Shown piece after piece: positions 11,301-20,662 of a stretch of 64,000 nucleotides of DNA. The first letter of the stretch is position 1, and each line of letters begins with the position of its first letter. The notes under the pieces were generated by a model that saw only the letters and a program-made list of their open reading frames with translations, was not told the origin of the DNA and did no database searches. A program made the translations under genes and the position numbers. The stretch is taken from positions 20,915,432 through 20,979,431 of the forward strand of contig NC_052505.1 in NCBI RefSeq assembly GCF_014356525.2, given 5' to 3'. The stretch comes from Nilaparvata lugens. Lineage: Eukaryota; Arthropoda; Insecta; Hemiptera; Delphacidae.

Positions 11301-11780
11301 AAATGTCAGTGGAAGTATTACCTGCTTATTGACTCTTTTACCCCTTACTCCAGTAACTCCCACAATGTTTACTTCGTTTGTAGGTAACATTTCTACATTA
11401 AGACAATTTCCTTCTAGTATTCTCGACAACTCATTTTTATTTATCACAGTTGCCTCACTACCTGTGTCAATCACAAGCCTAACTGTCTTCTCCCCTACTT
11501 TTACATCAATTTCTGCCATCTGACAGTTTGTCTCTCTAAGCTTCAGTGGGTTATCAGTTACCTCTTCATTTTCTTCTTCTATCAGATCCTCTCTGATGAA
11601 TTTCAATCGGCAATTATTTATCTGGATCTTTTCTTTTGACCCATCATTTTCACAATTTTTTGTCCTTTCATTACTCTTCTCGGTTTTACATTCTTGGCTA
11701 TTTCCTTTGACCCCATTCTTAATTGGCGAAGGTCCTGGGTCTTTTATTTTCTGGCTCCGCCCTTTCCATTTCCCTGTCTC
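8367..11780 (-). CDS. pol: Gypsy pol polyprotein
   Basis: The frame is open from 11780 to the stop at 8367. Numbering from the TTG codon at 11606, an aspartic protease DTGS lies at residues 47-50. Reverse transcriptase runs from about 230 to 480, with the YVDD catalytic box at 380-383 and an FLGY motif near 426. RNase H has TDAS at 528-531 and TDHRAL near 595. Integrase has an HHCC zinc-binding region (H743, H749, C776/C779/C782) and a DDE core at D811, D871 and E906. A GPYRISK (GPY/F-type) module lies near the end. No chromodomain is seen. There is no ATG at the start of the frame. It overlaps gag in the -1 frame, so it is probably made as a Gag-Pol fusion. It would copy the RNA and insert the DNA. 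All catalytic residues are present. Confidence 0.95.
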   Translation of the reverse strand, partial: ETGKWKGRSQKIKDPGPSPIKNGVKGNSQECKTEKSNERTKNCENDGSKEKIQINNCRLKFIREDLIEEENEEVTDNPLKLRETNCQMAEIDVKVGEKTVRLVIDTGSEATVINKNELSRILEGNCLNVEMLPTNEVNIVGVTGVRGKRVNKQVILPLTFENGQVIPINCLVVEGLNADLLWGTDSLRKLKAKICLSSNTLNFVYEGRNITAPMVSRPVGKTLGLFLCRGEKSDVWKEQIDNVKEIGGKDAGRLIEVLEENKAVFSDQPGKVANFECKLQVREGVQFCRRSYSVPQSVKAAVAREVKSMLENDIIELGESEFSSPLVVVPKKDGSVRLCLDARQVNKIIITDRTSTPSIEEILRQFHGVKYISKFDLTAGYWQVPLHPDSRKYVSFLFGGRNYQFKRLAFGLVNSVAVFIRCINEVLGEEVLEWATVYVDDLLITSQTIEEHTERVKLVLNRLKASNLTLRLEKSEFLTTETKFLGYVVNEKGIMMDQEKARAIQEFPAPKNRRMLQAFLGMCNYYRRFQENYSSLTGQLSPLTSPKNKWQWGEKENEVFTEIKKRFLESVMISHPDFTKPFFMSTDASHLSLGVTLYQENEKGEHLVVAFGSRVLNKSERNYTVTEKELLSVVFGCQKFRDYLLGHDVVVRTDHRALTFLQSARISHGRITRWVLLLQEYNIKWEYVPGKENVVADSLSRTGYGNEECIDETPNQLKILWLRVEQQLGELFDNLREKQVGDERLYRVIKEIEEADGGGFDTYHLRFFTMHEGILFHKLDKDRDWRVCVPTSIAEMVVKRYHVDSGHMGRKKLEKMLNEHLQIKHAQKLIGRVCDTCELCQKTKSANQKVQSGMFNILCERKNEKVFVDICGPFPRSQGNFQYIVIFLDGFSKLVKLYALRRATSGAIVKILKEKYIPEIGKPKIIISDHGTQFISKVWVDNLVELGIKTYKSAVYHPQSNMAERPLREVGRMLRALCHSQHCSWKQHIKSIEKALNVSYHESFGETPYFVHFGKHPDREISGIVNFPENQNIEMENERGLIEEQVKLRLVKKADERKDRHDKKVKRMLQFKENDKVLVKNHMPANSSLGIMKKLLLLYLGPYRISKCKGGNAYEVINEDGLFIGTFNIVDLKPFRE

Positions 11781-13219
11781 TCAGTTGTGCCTTCTGCTTC
11801 CTTCTTTCCTCTTCCTCTATCTGGGCTCTGATCTCGATTTTGAAATCTCTGATTGTTGTTCCAATACCCTCTACCTCTTCCATTGTAATTAAAATTATTA
11901 TTTTGACCTTGATTATTTCTGTAATTTCTGTCATTCTGACCCCGTCCATAATTACTCTCTTCTCTTCTCTCTTCTTTCATATATGATTTCCCTTCACTAT
12001 CAAAACTTATCAACAACTCCACAAATGCTGAAAGTTCTCGAATTGTCGTGACTCTTATTATAATTTCTGAGTAATGTTTTGAAATAATGCTTATAAACTC
12101 TTCTTCTGTCATATTCTCTCCCAGACTCTGAGCCATTGCTTGCATTTTTAGCAAATATTGTACTCTGCTCTCACCTCCTGCCCCAGTGTACCTTCCATCA
12201 AACAATTTCTTTTTTATACTATTTCTCACGCTAGCGTTCCAAAAGATTGCTTTAAAACTAGCCTCTAGATCTTCCAAACTATTCATACCTTCCGCACAGC
12301 CACTCCACCAATTTTCTGCCTGACCTATAAAACACCCTGCTAACTCCTCCTTCACATTTTCCCAATCATTCACATCTAACCTCTGATCTTTTATATACTT
12401 TCTTATTTTCTTTAATGATTCGAGAGGATTTTTCTCACTTCCATTAATTTTCGGTCTGTTCACAGGTCCTCCATTTATCACCACTATCTGCTCAGTTATG
12501 GATTTCCTTGTTTGTGTTTGTTGAAACTTCTCTAAACATTGTCCCTCTAATGTTTCAATCATTTTCTTCACCTCCGACACTTCACCCTCTATTCTATTTT
12601 TATCCAACTCCATTTTATGTTTGATCTCATTATTACATCTACTGATCTTCTTTTGTATCAATTCTTCCATGTGCTCATCTGTTTTGCCATTAGAATCTCG
12701 TAACTCCTTTACTACCTCATCTATTCGCTTACTCATTCTATTTTCACTTTCTTCCAGACTTTTTCTTATCGTTCCCACCTGTTCACTTAATCGTCCTTCT
12801 ACCTCCGCTATCTTCTTGTCCACTCTCTCATCCACTCTATTCTCTAAACGTGTTAGCCACCCTTCCATTCGCTCATCCAATTGGTTCGCAATTTTTGAAT
12901 CAATGCTACCTATTTTCTTATCCATGTCCTCAAATCTCTTATCTATGTCTTCTCGCATTTTTCTCAATTCCAATAATACAGCCATATTCACATCTCCATG
13001 TGTCATAACTTCTGCTCCCCTTTCCTTTTGTCCTTCTTGTGAAACTTCTGACCTGCTTCCTCCTCTCTCCTCGCTTGACTCACTCATCTCGCCAGAGAAA
13101 CCTGAGAAAGGTTCACTATCACTCAGATCCTCATCGTCTGATCTCTCTCTGTTTTCTACAACTCTCTTACTCTCTTTCTGCTCTTGATTTCGAGTTTTCA
13201 CTCCCTGATTATCCGCCAT
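11744..13219 (-). CDS. gag: Gypsy Gag protein
   Basis: The ATG at 13219 (MADNQGVKTRNQ) gives 491 residues. The N-terminal third is acidic and serine-rich. It is followed by a long charged coiled-coil-like stretch, then a retrotransposon Gag core containing LAGCFIGQAENWWSG and a downstream AMAQSLGENMTEEEF helix. The C-terminus is rich in Arg, Gly and Asn (GRGRGYWNNNQRFQNRDQ), with no CCHC zinc knuckle. Basic RG-rich tails replace the knuckle in some Gag families, so RNA binding probably depends on this tail. Gag would form the particle that packages element RNA. Confidence 0.88.
   Translation of the reverse strand: MADNQGVKTRNQEQKESKRVVENRERSDDEDLSDSEPFSGFSGEMSESSEERGGSRSEVSQEGQKERGAEVMTHGDVNMAVLLELRKMREDIDKRFEDMDKKIGSIDSKIANQLDERMEGWLTRLENRVDERVDKKIAEVEGRLSEQVGTIRKSLEESENRMSKRIDEVVKELRDSNGKTDEHMEELIQKKISRCNNEIKHKMELDKNRIEGEVSEVKKMIETLEGQCLEKFQQTQTRKSITEQIVVINGGPVNRPKINGSEKNPLESLKKIRKYIKDQRLDVNDWENVKEELAGCFIGQAENWWSGCAEGMNSLEDLEASFKAIFWNASVRNSIKKKLFDGRYTGAGGESRVQYLLKMQAMAQSLGENMTEEEFISIISKHYSEIIIRVTTIRELSAFVELLISFDSEGKSYMKEERREESNYGRGQNDRNYRNNQGQNNNFNYNGRGRGYWNNNQRFQNRDQSPDRGRGKKEAEGTTERQGNGKGGARK
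11768..11774 (-). promoter_or_regulatory. Candidate -1 frameshift slippery heptamer
   Basis: The minus strand reads G GGA AAT in register with gag codons (the GGA codon starts at 11773). This fits the X XXY YYZ rule for -1 slippage. The pol frame is -1 relative to gag, opens at 11780 after a TGA at 11783-11781, and continues past the gag stop at 11746-11744. The site therefore lies inside the short window where slippage would give a Gag-Pol fusion. Only a weak downstream stem is visible. Confidence 0.5.
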
Positions 13220-14440
13220 CTTAATCAATTCTATAACGATAAATCTTCTTATTTAAATCTTGTCTTCACAATCAAATCGAAATAATTATCTAATATTTTA
13301 TAATGATCAACCCGACAACCCTCAAGGCATGAAACGCAGACCCTCCATCCTATTCAAAAATTACAAAGGAAACCCAAATTCTAAAATATGTCACACCACC
13401 AAGTGAATCCCAATCTAAAGTCCTCATACTAATGTATAAAAAATAAATAAAAGGGAAACTAGCTAATTACGAAACTGACTACAAAATTAATCAATAAAGG
13501 TTCGTTCTCCTATACTCGAAATAGAAATTAAATTTATAATAAATAATTGCTTCTATTCTACTAATGCTCAAATTACCCAAACTAAATAACCTACCGCCTG
13601 CCTACGCATGAATTCTTCATCCCCATCTAACAGAAAGTCGTTATCACTTTCTCCTCTCCTACGCTTCTAAGAAAGGTAACCAACCACTCCTGTCATGGCT
13701 AACACTAACAATAGAATACTCCCCCATCGGCCGAGCAACCACCTCTATTGTAAACAAACATCCCTTTCACTTTCTCTCTAACCCCGCTCATCAATAACAA
13801 TACGCTAAATTCTACCTGTCCCTCACAGGTATAAACTCTGACGACCTATGACAACCAAATCTACTTCTACGAAACCCTTGAATTCCTAAAACACAATAGA
13901 CCTAAAAAAATGTGCAAACCATCCTACAAACTACAAACCCCTACAAGAAAATATCCTACGAATTCATGCAAAGAAACAAATCAATGAGTACAAAAATTAA
14001 ACGAAACCAGGCGTCCAGTTGCTGCAGATGTCTACAAAGAAATTAAATTAACTTATAACTATGTTGTTGCTGTCACCAGTACCCTAACTAATTTCATAAT
14101 ATTACCGTAATAATATGATATTATTACCAATGATATTATTATGATAATCATCAAGAATCATTGTAACTCAATAATCCGTTTTTTATCAAGACTGATTACT
14201 CACTCGCAATTCGCATTATGTTATAAACGGTCATTATTCTTGTAACGATTTTCGTATTATAAAGAGTATCTATACTATGACTTTTCCGTATAATTTTCAC
14301 ATCTTATTTGAATGGATATCACTACTCGGTGACAAAACAATGATTATCGTAGCTCAGAATAGATTGGTTATGTACATATAAATACTGCACTTGAGAAAAA
14401 TTAACATCTTAAAATCAGGGGATACTCCGTAGAGGTTAAT
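13220..14440 (-). other. Gypsy 5' leader
   Basis: A 1.2-kb untranslated leader lies between the primer-binding-like site and gag. It has no sizeable frame. An AT-rich part at 14100-14165 has repeated ATATTATTA motifs that could fold. Packaging or translation signals would be expected here, but none can be named. Confidence 0.5.
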
Positions 14441-14460
14441 GCCCCAAGGTTGGGCGGCCA
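14441..14460 (-). promoter_or_regulatory. Primer-binding-like site
   Basis: On the minus strand, four bases after the 5' LTR, the sequence begins TGGCCGCCCAAC and ends TTGGGGC. This resembles the TGGCGCCCAACGTGGGGC type complementary to the 3' end of tRNA-Lys, but with extra bases. The TGG start complements the tRNA CCA end. The position is right for a reverse-transcription primer; the tRNA identity is uncertain. Confidence 0.6.
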
Positions 14461-14464
14461 CTTT

Positions 14465-15746
14465 TGTCTAGTTCACACCTACTGACTGCTGGTTATTAAT
14501 TAATTAAAGAAATTTACAAAGAAATAAAACAATAATAAAAAAACCCTGGCGCCACGTTAATTAGAAGGAACGACCCTTGAAAACAAAATTTAGATTTACC
14601 TCGACTAGCCCTCTGGCAGAAACATGAAAACTAAACAATTATAAACATAAAAAAAAATGAAGAAAACCTGCAATCAATAAGTGTGATCTACACATTACTT
14701 TCCCAACTAAGTTCAGAAGGGAGGGGATATAACGTGGATGTTTGAATGAAAACGAAGTGTTTCAAATACCGCCGTTATATTGAAATAATTAAATTTGATC
14801 AAATTATATCGATTCATATGTATCGTACATGAACATGAAACAAATAAACAAGAGTTGACCAACGTAAGTAAATAATAATAATTGATTTAAATTTAATAAT
14901 AATTTAACAGAATATTTTACATAATTTAAGTTTATGTTTTACCCTTTATGTTTTACATTGATTGATAAAGAATTGTTCATTTTATTTTAGAATCAAACGC
15001 ATCTGTTGATGTAGGGCAAGTCCCTTATGACATGTTTTACTCTTAAGAAACATTGACTAAAATAAATGAATAAAGTCAAATGCATTAGGAAATTACTATA
15101 CTGGTGAATTTATAACCACTGTAAATAAATTAAAAACAACAATAGACAAATAAATTATTTCAATTCTGGTGGCAGACAAACAACAACAAATAATAAATTA
15201 TAATGACATCTTAAAACTAACCTTTTTTTTCCCCGACGACACTATTTACGAAGCACAAAGCATTATTACGACGAGACACAATTTAATTATTTTAGCACAA
15301 ATTTGCTAGTGGTTCACTTGATGATGAAGAATGGTGGTGGGTTGTATTGAGGTGGAGGCGGCTGCATTTCAGCCCATCGGGCTGCGGGTTTGGAAACGTC
15401 TACTCCTTAGATGACATGCTCTTTGCCTTGCTCGTCTAAGACTGTCCAAATTCGTTACTCCTCGTGGTTGTCACCTTCCCCTGGCCCATTGTCTCATCCC
15501 TCAACTGCTCCGGGAGGTGCTGCCCCTAGTGGCTGGAATGTGGTACATGTGTTTTGTTGCTGGTGTTTGGCCTTCGTGCCAGCTCGCACCCTCAGCATGA
15601 CTAATTGCTGGCATTGTCGCCTGTCCTTGGGTTTTTGTTCCAACCTCTACACTCCCTTGCCATAGCAATGACAAAACTTGCAGATTTTGGGTAGAAGTTG
15701 GAACTTGAAACTGAAGAAAACGTTGGCTCCAGTAACAGTTGTCACA
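14465..15746 (-). repeat. 5' LTR of the gypsy element
   Basis: This 1,282-bp partner of 6721-8003 is the upstream LTR in element orientation, so it should carry the promoter for gag-pol RNA. The start and end (TG...CA) are set by comparing the two copies and by the ACAT duplication outside them. Confidence 0.93.
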
Positions 15747-15840
15747 ACATTGATAATAGTGATCTTTTGAACCAATACCAATATCTCAAATTGTTTCGGA
15801 AAATTAATGTTTTTATATCAAGTCGTTTGCATTCGAAGAA
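15747..15840. repeat. Right part of fold-back family F, split by LTR element
   Basis: It starts with the target duplication ACAT, then TTGATAATAGTG, and later has ATCAAGTCGTTTGCATTC. It lines up with 35490-35575 of the uninterrupted copy and so completes the repeat broken at 6720. Confidence 0.6.
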
Positions 15841-16490
15841 TAAATCTTTATCAGTATTTTCTTCACAGCAACACAGCCGAACTACTATTAGACTATATAA
15901 TTGAATTCATAAAATACGCTTATTCATATTTTATTCACTTGCTTCTTAAATCACAGTTCATTGATTTTTGGATAAAACCAATCAAGAATCATGGCTCGAA
16001 AGACTAATCACTGTTGAATTTTCAGAAAGTGATAACTTCGTACCCACAACCCAGCGCAACATAGAAGAAATATTGTTTCAAATATTGTAGGATCGACTAC
16101 TAAGAAGAACGATTACATGTTCTAGACTTTTTCTAACTAACATCACAGAATTATAGGAGTTTTCTCTGCTAACAGGTAACCCGTGCTCCACAATGGCCTA
16201 ATAAACTTGACAAACTCAAAAACTTGACCTACTGAAATCTAAAAGTATTCAGAATAGGACTATACCATCCTCGGTAAATTGAGAATCAATATGCAAAATC
16301 TCAAGTTAATCAGTCCAGTAGATTATTAGACGTGATGATTTGTGAATTTCCTATCCCGTAAGTGTAAGAGCTAATTCTTTCCTTTCTCATAAAATATTAT
16401 TATATATAGATTTTCGTATATTATATATAGATTTATAGATGATTCGTGAATTTCCCATCTCGTAGAAAGAGCTAATTTTTTTGTGTGTAG
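15841..16490. other. No recognised feature
   Basis: AT-rich. A short motif, AAGAGCTAATTCTTTCC, recurs near 16370, 16467 and 16985 around the next repeat. No coding signal is seen. Confidence 0.4.
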
Positions 16491-16494
16491 TAGA

Positions 16495-16985
16495 GAAGTT
16501 GATATTGTGGTAATTATTCATATTGAATGAAAAAGACTAAGAAATTGTCAAAAACCAGAGATTTATTGATACTACAGAATCTGTAGTTTCATTTCAACCA
16601 ATACAACACTACGAGTTTAGCTTTATCATAAAATTGTAAGCATACATTAGTCAATAGTTTTTCCATTTACATATTTGTTTCATCATCTTTCTCACTTGTT
16701 TTCTTTGTTCTTATTCTGTACTGAAAGTAAATTTTGTTATCATGGCGATTCTGTTGATTAAGCCGCCATATTGTCACACTGTTGAGTGGGAGGAGACGGT
16801 CTAGCTGGGCCAATAGTAGGCGTTCATGCCCTTGACCAATAGCAGTACTCGCCTACTAGTATAAATTCTGCTGCTCTTGTATTTAGTTTTAGTTTATCAG
16901 AGATTGACAATGGTGTAATAACCGAAACCGGTCTTTCTAAGTATCAATAAATCTGTGGTTTTTGACAATTTCTTTTTCATTCGAA
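16495..16985. repeat. Fold-back family F, full copy
   Basis: Inverted arms lie at 16525-16572 and 16940-16983: GAATGAAAAAGACTAAG with AAATTGTCAAAAACC, and the complement at the right. The interior holds CCAAT boxes in GGCCAATAGTAGGCG and GACCAATAGC, a TATAAATTCTGCTGC stretch, and then TTGACAATGGTG. Relatives are at 34960-35580, 53570-53776 and, split, at 6480-6720 plus 15747-15840. No protein is encoded, so it is a non-autonomous element. Confidence 0.75.
16904..16933 (+). ncRNA. Possible degenerate hammerhead-ribozyme core
   Basis: The sequence TTGACAA, a small GGT/ACC stem, then GAAAC and CGGTC follows the order of a hammerhead core: CUGAUGA box, stem II, GAAA, short stem III, GUC cleavage triplet. 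The CUGAUGA box is altered at C3 to U and at G8 to A (which keeps a base pair) and at U7. An extra T follows it. The copy at 35493 has a matching change in the small stem (AGT/ACT). This is a suggestion only; activity is doubtful. Confidence 0.2.
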
Positions 16986-16989
16986 GAGC

Positions 16990-17925
16990 TAATTCTTCCC
17001 TTTATATATATAGATATTTCGTTTTAACTTGACATCGGTTTTGGAGATATTGAGCAATGACAATTCATTTTCTATAGGCCCCATTTAACTTTGATCAGAT
17101 ATGATGAAATATTAATATAAGCGCCTAGAATTGGAAGAGAGTGTATCTCTAGTCATGGAGTTGAGTTTTTGTTTCATTCTTATTCCGATCCTGCAGACTG
17201 AAACAATGGTAATAGAGTCCTTGTACCGCTATTCTCCAGTTTACATTATTCCAAGTGAATAGACGGAATATCAGGTTTGTTATAGGGTAGTAACTGTGTA
17301 TTCACCGAGTATTTTAGGATAAGAAAATGATTGCTTAATATATGATAAGACTCCTCCTTCAAAATGCATCCCTCAAGGGCTGTGAATCCTGATATATTCA
17401 GTAATGAGGTGTTTGTTTTCCCGAATAAAAATGTGGTGGTTTGAATAAAAACATGAGGTTTTGTCGAGCTCTTGAGAGAAGTTGAACAATATTCCACCCA
17501 GCTCGCTATTACCGCAAGAAAAATACAAGAGCAAGCCTCGGGCTGATTCAGATTTGAATGGATAGATTGTACAACTGATCGGAAATTTCGAATATTGTTT
17601 TAGAATAGGAGGTGGGACGAGTTTAGAAATTATCCACTGCTCTGGTGAATGCCTCGAGTTGTTCAGCTCGCGAGCCGCCGAGCAGAATAATGAAAGCGAG
17701 AATGGAACGAGTCGAGTATGAAATAAGTCTCGCAGTCACTCGTCGACAAAGAACGCAAAAAGTCACCGAAAGAAAATAGGAACGGAATAAAGCAACGAGC
17801 CAGCCATGCATATACTGGGTGTAGTCTTCTCCTGGCGCTCCTCCACCATACAAGATGAATACACTCAGAACATGGAGACTGGAGTTTCCTTAACCAATTA
17901 TAAATTGGTTTGAGTTTTAATATAG
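16990..17925. other. No recognised feature
   Basis: No family-matching frame is seen. The part at 17620-17860 is somewhat richer in GC and CpG (CTCGCGAGCCGCCGAG) than its surroundings, but I cannot assign it. Confidence 0.4.
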
Positions 17926-17929
17926 TTCA

Positions 17930-20330
17930 AGTTGAAAAACAAATTCAAGCATTGGCATGTGTTAGTTAGAATCAGCTTCATGTAAAATGATAATTGTTGC
18001 TGAATGAATGAATAGATTCAAGGCTTTACAGAGGTGCTGAGTTATGAAAATAATAAAAAAATGTCAAGATTTCAATGTCTTCAATATCAAAAACAAATTC
18101 AAGAATTGTTGGTAGCTGGGAACAACATTTATGCGAAGTGACAGTTATCACTAGATGAATGATTCCAAGGCTTTACAGACGTGCTGAGTTATGAAAATAA
18201 TAGATAAATGTCAAGATTTCAATGTCTTCAATATCAAAAACAAATTCAAGAATTGATAGTAGTTGGGAAGAAAATATGCGAAGTGACAATAATTATCACT
18301 AAATGAATGAATTCAAGGCTTTACAGAGGTGCTGAGTTATAAATGTCATAATGTTAATAAAAAATGTCAAGATTTCAATGTCTTCAATATCAAAAACAAA
18401 TTCAAGAATTGATAGTGGTTTGGAACAAAATATGCGAAGTAACAATAATTATTACTAAATGAATGAATTCAAGGCTTTACAGAGATGCTGAGATATGAAA
18501 TATTCAAAGAATGTCAAGGTTTCAATGTCTCCAATATCAAAAACAAATTCAAGAATTGATAGTAGTTGGGAACAAAATATGCGAAGTGACAATTATTACT
18601 AAATGAATGAATTCAAGGTTTTACAGAGGTGCTGAAATATCAAACTAATCAAAGAATGTCAAGATTTCAATGTCTTCAATCTCAAAAACAAATTCAAGAA
18701 TTAATAGTAGTTGGGAACAAAATATGCGAAGTGACAATAAATTATTACTAAATGAATGAATTCAAGGTTTTACAGAGGTGCTGAGATATGAAAACAATCA
18801 AATGTCAAGATTTCAATGTATTAAATATCAAAAACAAATTCAAGAATTGATAGTAGTTGGAAGAAAATATGCGAAGTAACAATAATTATTACTAAATGAA
18901 TGAATTCAAGGCTTAAGAGAGGTGCTGAGTTATAAATGTCATAATGTTAATAAAAAATGTCAAGATTTCAATGTCTTCAATATCAAAAACAAATTCAAGA
19001 ATTGATAGTGGTTTGGAACAAAATATGCGAAGTAACAATAATTATTACTAAATGAATGAATTCAAGGCTTTACAGAGATGCTGAGATATGAAATATTCAA
19101 AGAATGTCAAGGTTTCAATGTCTCCAATATCAAAAACAAATTCAAGAATTGATAGTAGTTGGGAACAAAATATGCGAAGTGACAATTATTACTAAATGAA
19201 TGAATTCAAGGTTTTACAGAGGTGCTGAAATATCAAACTAATCAAAGAATGTCAAGATTTCAATGTCTTCAATCTCAAAAACAAATTCAAGAATTAATAG
19301 TAGTTGGGAACAAAATATGCGAAGTGACAATTATTACTAAATGAATGAATTCAAGGTTTTACAGAGGTGCTGAAATATCAAACTAATCAAAGAATGTCAA
19401 GATTTCAATGTCTTCAATCTCAAAAACAAATTCAAGAATTAATAGTAGTTGGGAACAAAATATGCGAAGTGACAATAAATTATTACTAAATGAATGAATT
19501 CAAGGTTTTACAGAGGTGCTGAGATATGAAAACAATCAAATGTCAAGATTTCAATGTATTAAATATCAAAAACAAATTCAAGAATTGATAGTAGTTGGGA
19601 AGAAAATATGCGAAGTAACAATAATTATTACTAAATGAATGAATTCAAGGCTTAAGAGAGGTGCTGAGTTATAAATGTCATAATGTTAATAAAAAATGTC
19701 AAGATTTCAATGTCTTCAATATCAAAAACAAATTCAAGAATTGATAGTGGTTTGGAACAAAATATGCGAAGTAACAATAATTATTACTAAATGAATGAAT
19801 TCAAGGCTTTACAGAGATGCTGAGATATGAAATATTCAAAGAATGTCAAGGTTTCAATGTCTCCAATATCAAAAACAAATTCAAGAATTGATAGTAGTTG
19901 GGAACAAAATATGCGAAGTGACAATTATTACTAAATGAATGAATTCAAGGTTTTACAGAGGTGCTGAAATATCAAACTAATCAAAGAATGTCAAGATTTC
20001 AATGTCTTCAATCTCAAAAACAAATTCAAGAATTAATAGTAGTTGGGAACAAAATATGCGAAGTGACAATAAATTATTACTAAATGAATGAATTCAAGGT
20101 TTTACAGAGGTGCTGAGATATGAAAACAATCAAATGTCAAGATTTCAATGTATTAAATATCAAAAACAAATTCAAGAATTGATAGTAGTTGGGAACAAAA
20201 TATGCGAAGTAACAATAATTATTACTAAATGAATGAATTCAAGGCTTAAGAGAGGTGCTGGGATATCAAACTAATCAAAGAATGTCAAGATTTCAGTGTT
20301 TACAATATCAAATGAAATCGCTCGAATGAT
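17930..20330 (+). repeat. Satellite array with higher-order repeats
   Basis: About 16 head-to-tail monomers of about 146-150 bp are present. Each contains AAGGCTTTACAGAGGTGCTG, GTCAAGATTTCAATGTCTTC, CAAATTCAAGAATTGATAG and AATATGCGAAGTGACAAT in that order. Single monomers differ visibly from one another. Blocks of four or five repeat almost exactly, with starts at about 18331, 18924, 19663 and 20257 (593, 739 and 594 bp apart). The 739-bp block equals the 593-bp block plus one extra monomer. It is non-coding. Confidence 0.92.
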
Positions 20331-20554
20331 CGATTTCAGGTAGGAATCTAGTGAAATCTTGAGAATGCCTCATTAATCACACACCTACAAGATTTCCATA
20401 ATTGGAAATGAAGTATGAACCACGGAATAGAAAAATAACTATCCCATGCTGGAAAACTGTGGAATTTGAACGTCAAAGGCCAAGATCATAATTATGGATA
20501 GTAATCATCGGGTTTCTTTTCAAAGACTGGATTCGTATGTTTCATGGATGTTCC

Positions 20555-20651
20555 TGAAATGGAGGCCCTGAAATTGATCAGCTGCGACCTGAAAACTCTG
20601 ACACCAGACCTGAGCCAGCCAGGTCACTCGATATTATTATTATTATTATTT
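20555..20651 (+). mobile_element. 5'-truncated SINE with ATT tail
   Basis: The insert is flanked by an 11-bp direct repeat, ATGGATGTTCC, at 20544-20554 and 20652-20662. The body (GGCCCTGAAATTGATCAG, CAGACCTGAGCCAGCC) matches the minus-strand SINE at 38135-38536, and it ends in an ATT repeat tail. Only the middle of the SINE is present. Confidence 0.8.
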
Positions 20652-20662
20652 ATGGATGTTCC

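Larger units (their letters stand above)
6721..15746 (-). mobile_element. Complete Ty3/gypsy-type LTR retrotransposon
   Basis: This 9,026-bp element lies on the minus strand. It has two long terminal repeats (6721-8003 and 14465-15746), each TGTGAC...AGACA in element orientation. They differ, as far as I can see, by one base substitution (near 7117/14860) and one A-run length change. The flanks share a 4-bp duplication, ACAT (6717-6720 and 15747-15750). Internal order in element orientation: primer-binding-like site, 1.2-kb leader, gag, pol (protease, reverse transcriptase, RNase H, integrase), short 3' region, G-rich tract, 3' LTR. No envelope frame is present. Protease-RT-RNaseH-integrase order places it in Ty3/gypsy. 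Near-identical LTRs and open frames indicate recent insertion. Confidence 0.95.

Noticed and set aside
17930..20330. CRISPR-like array
   Set aside because: The repeats are contiguous monomers without unique spacers, in a eukaryotic setting.
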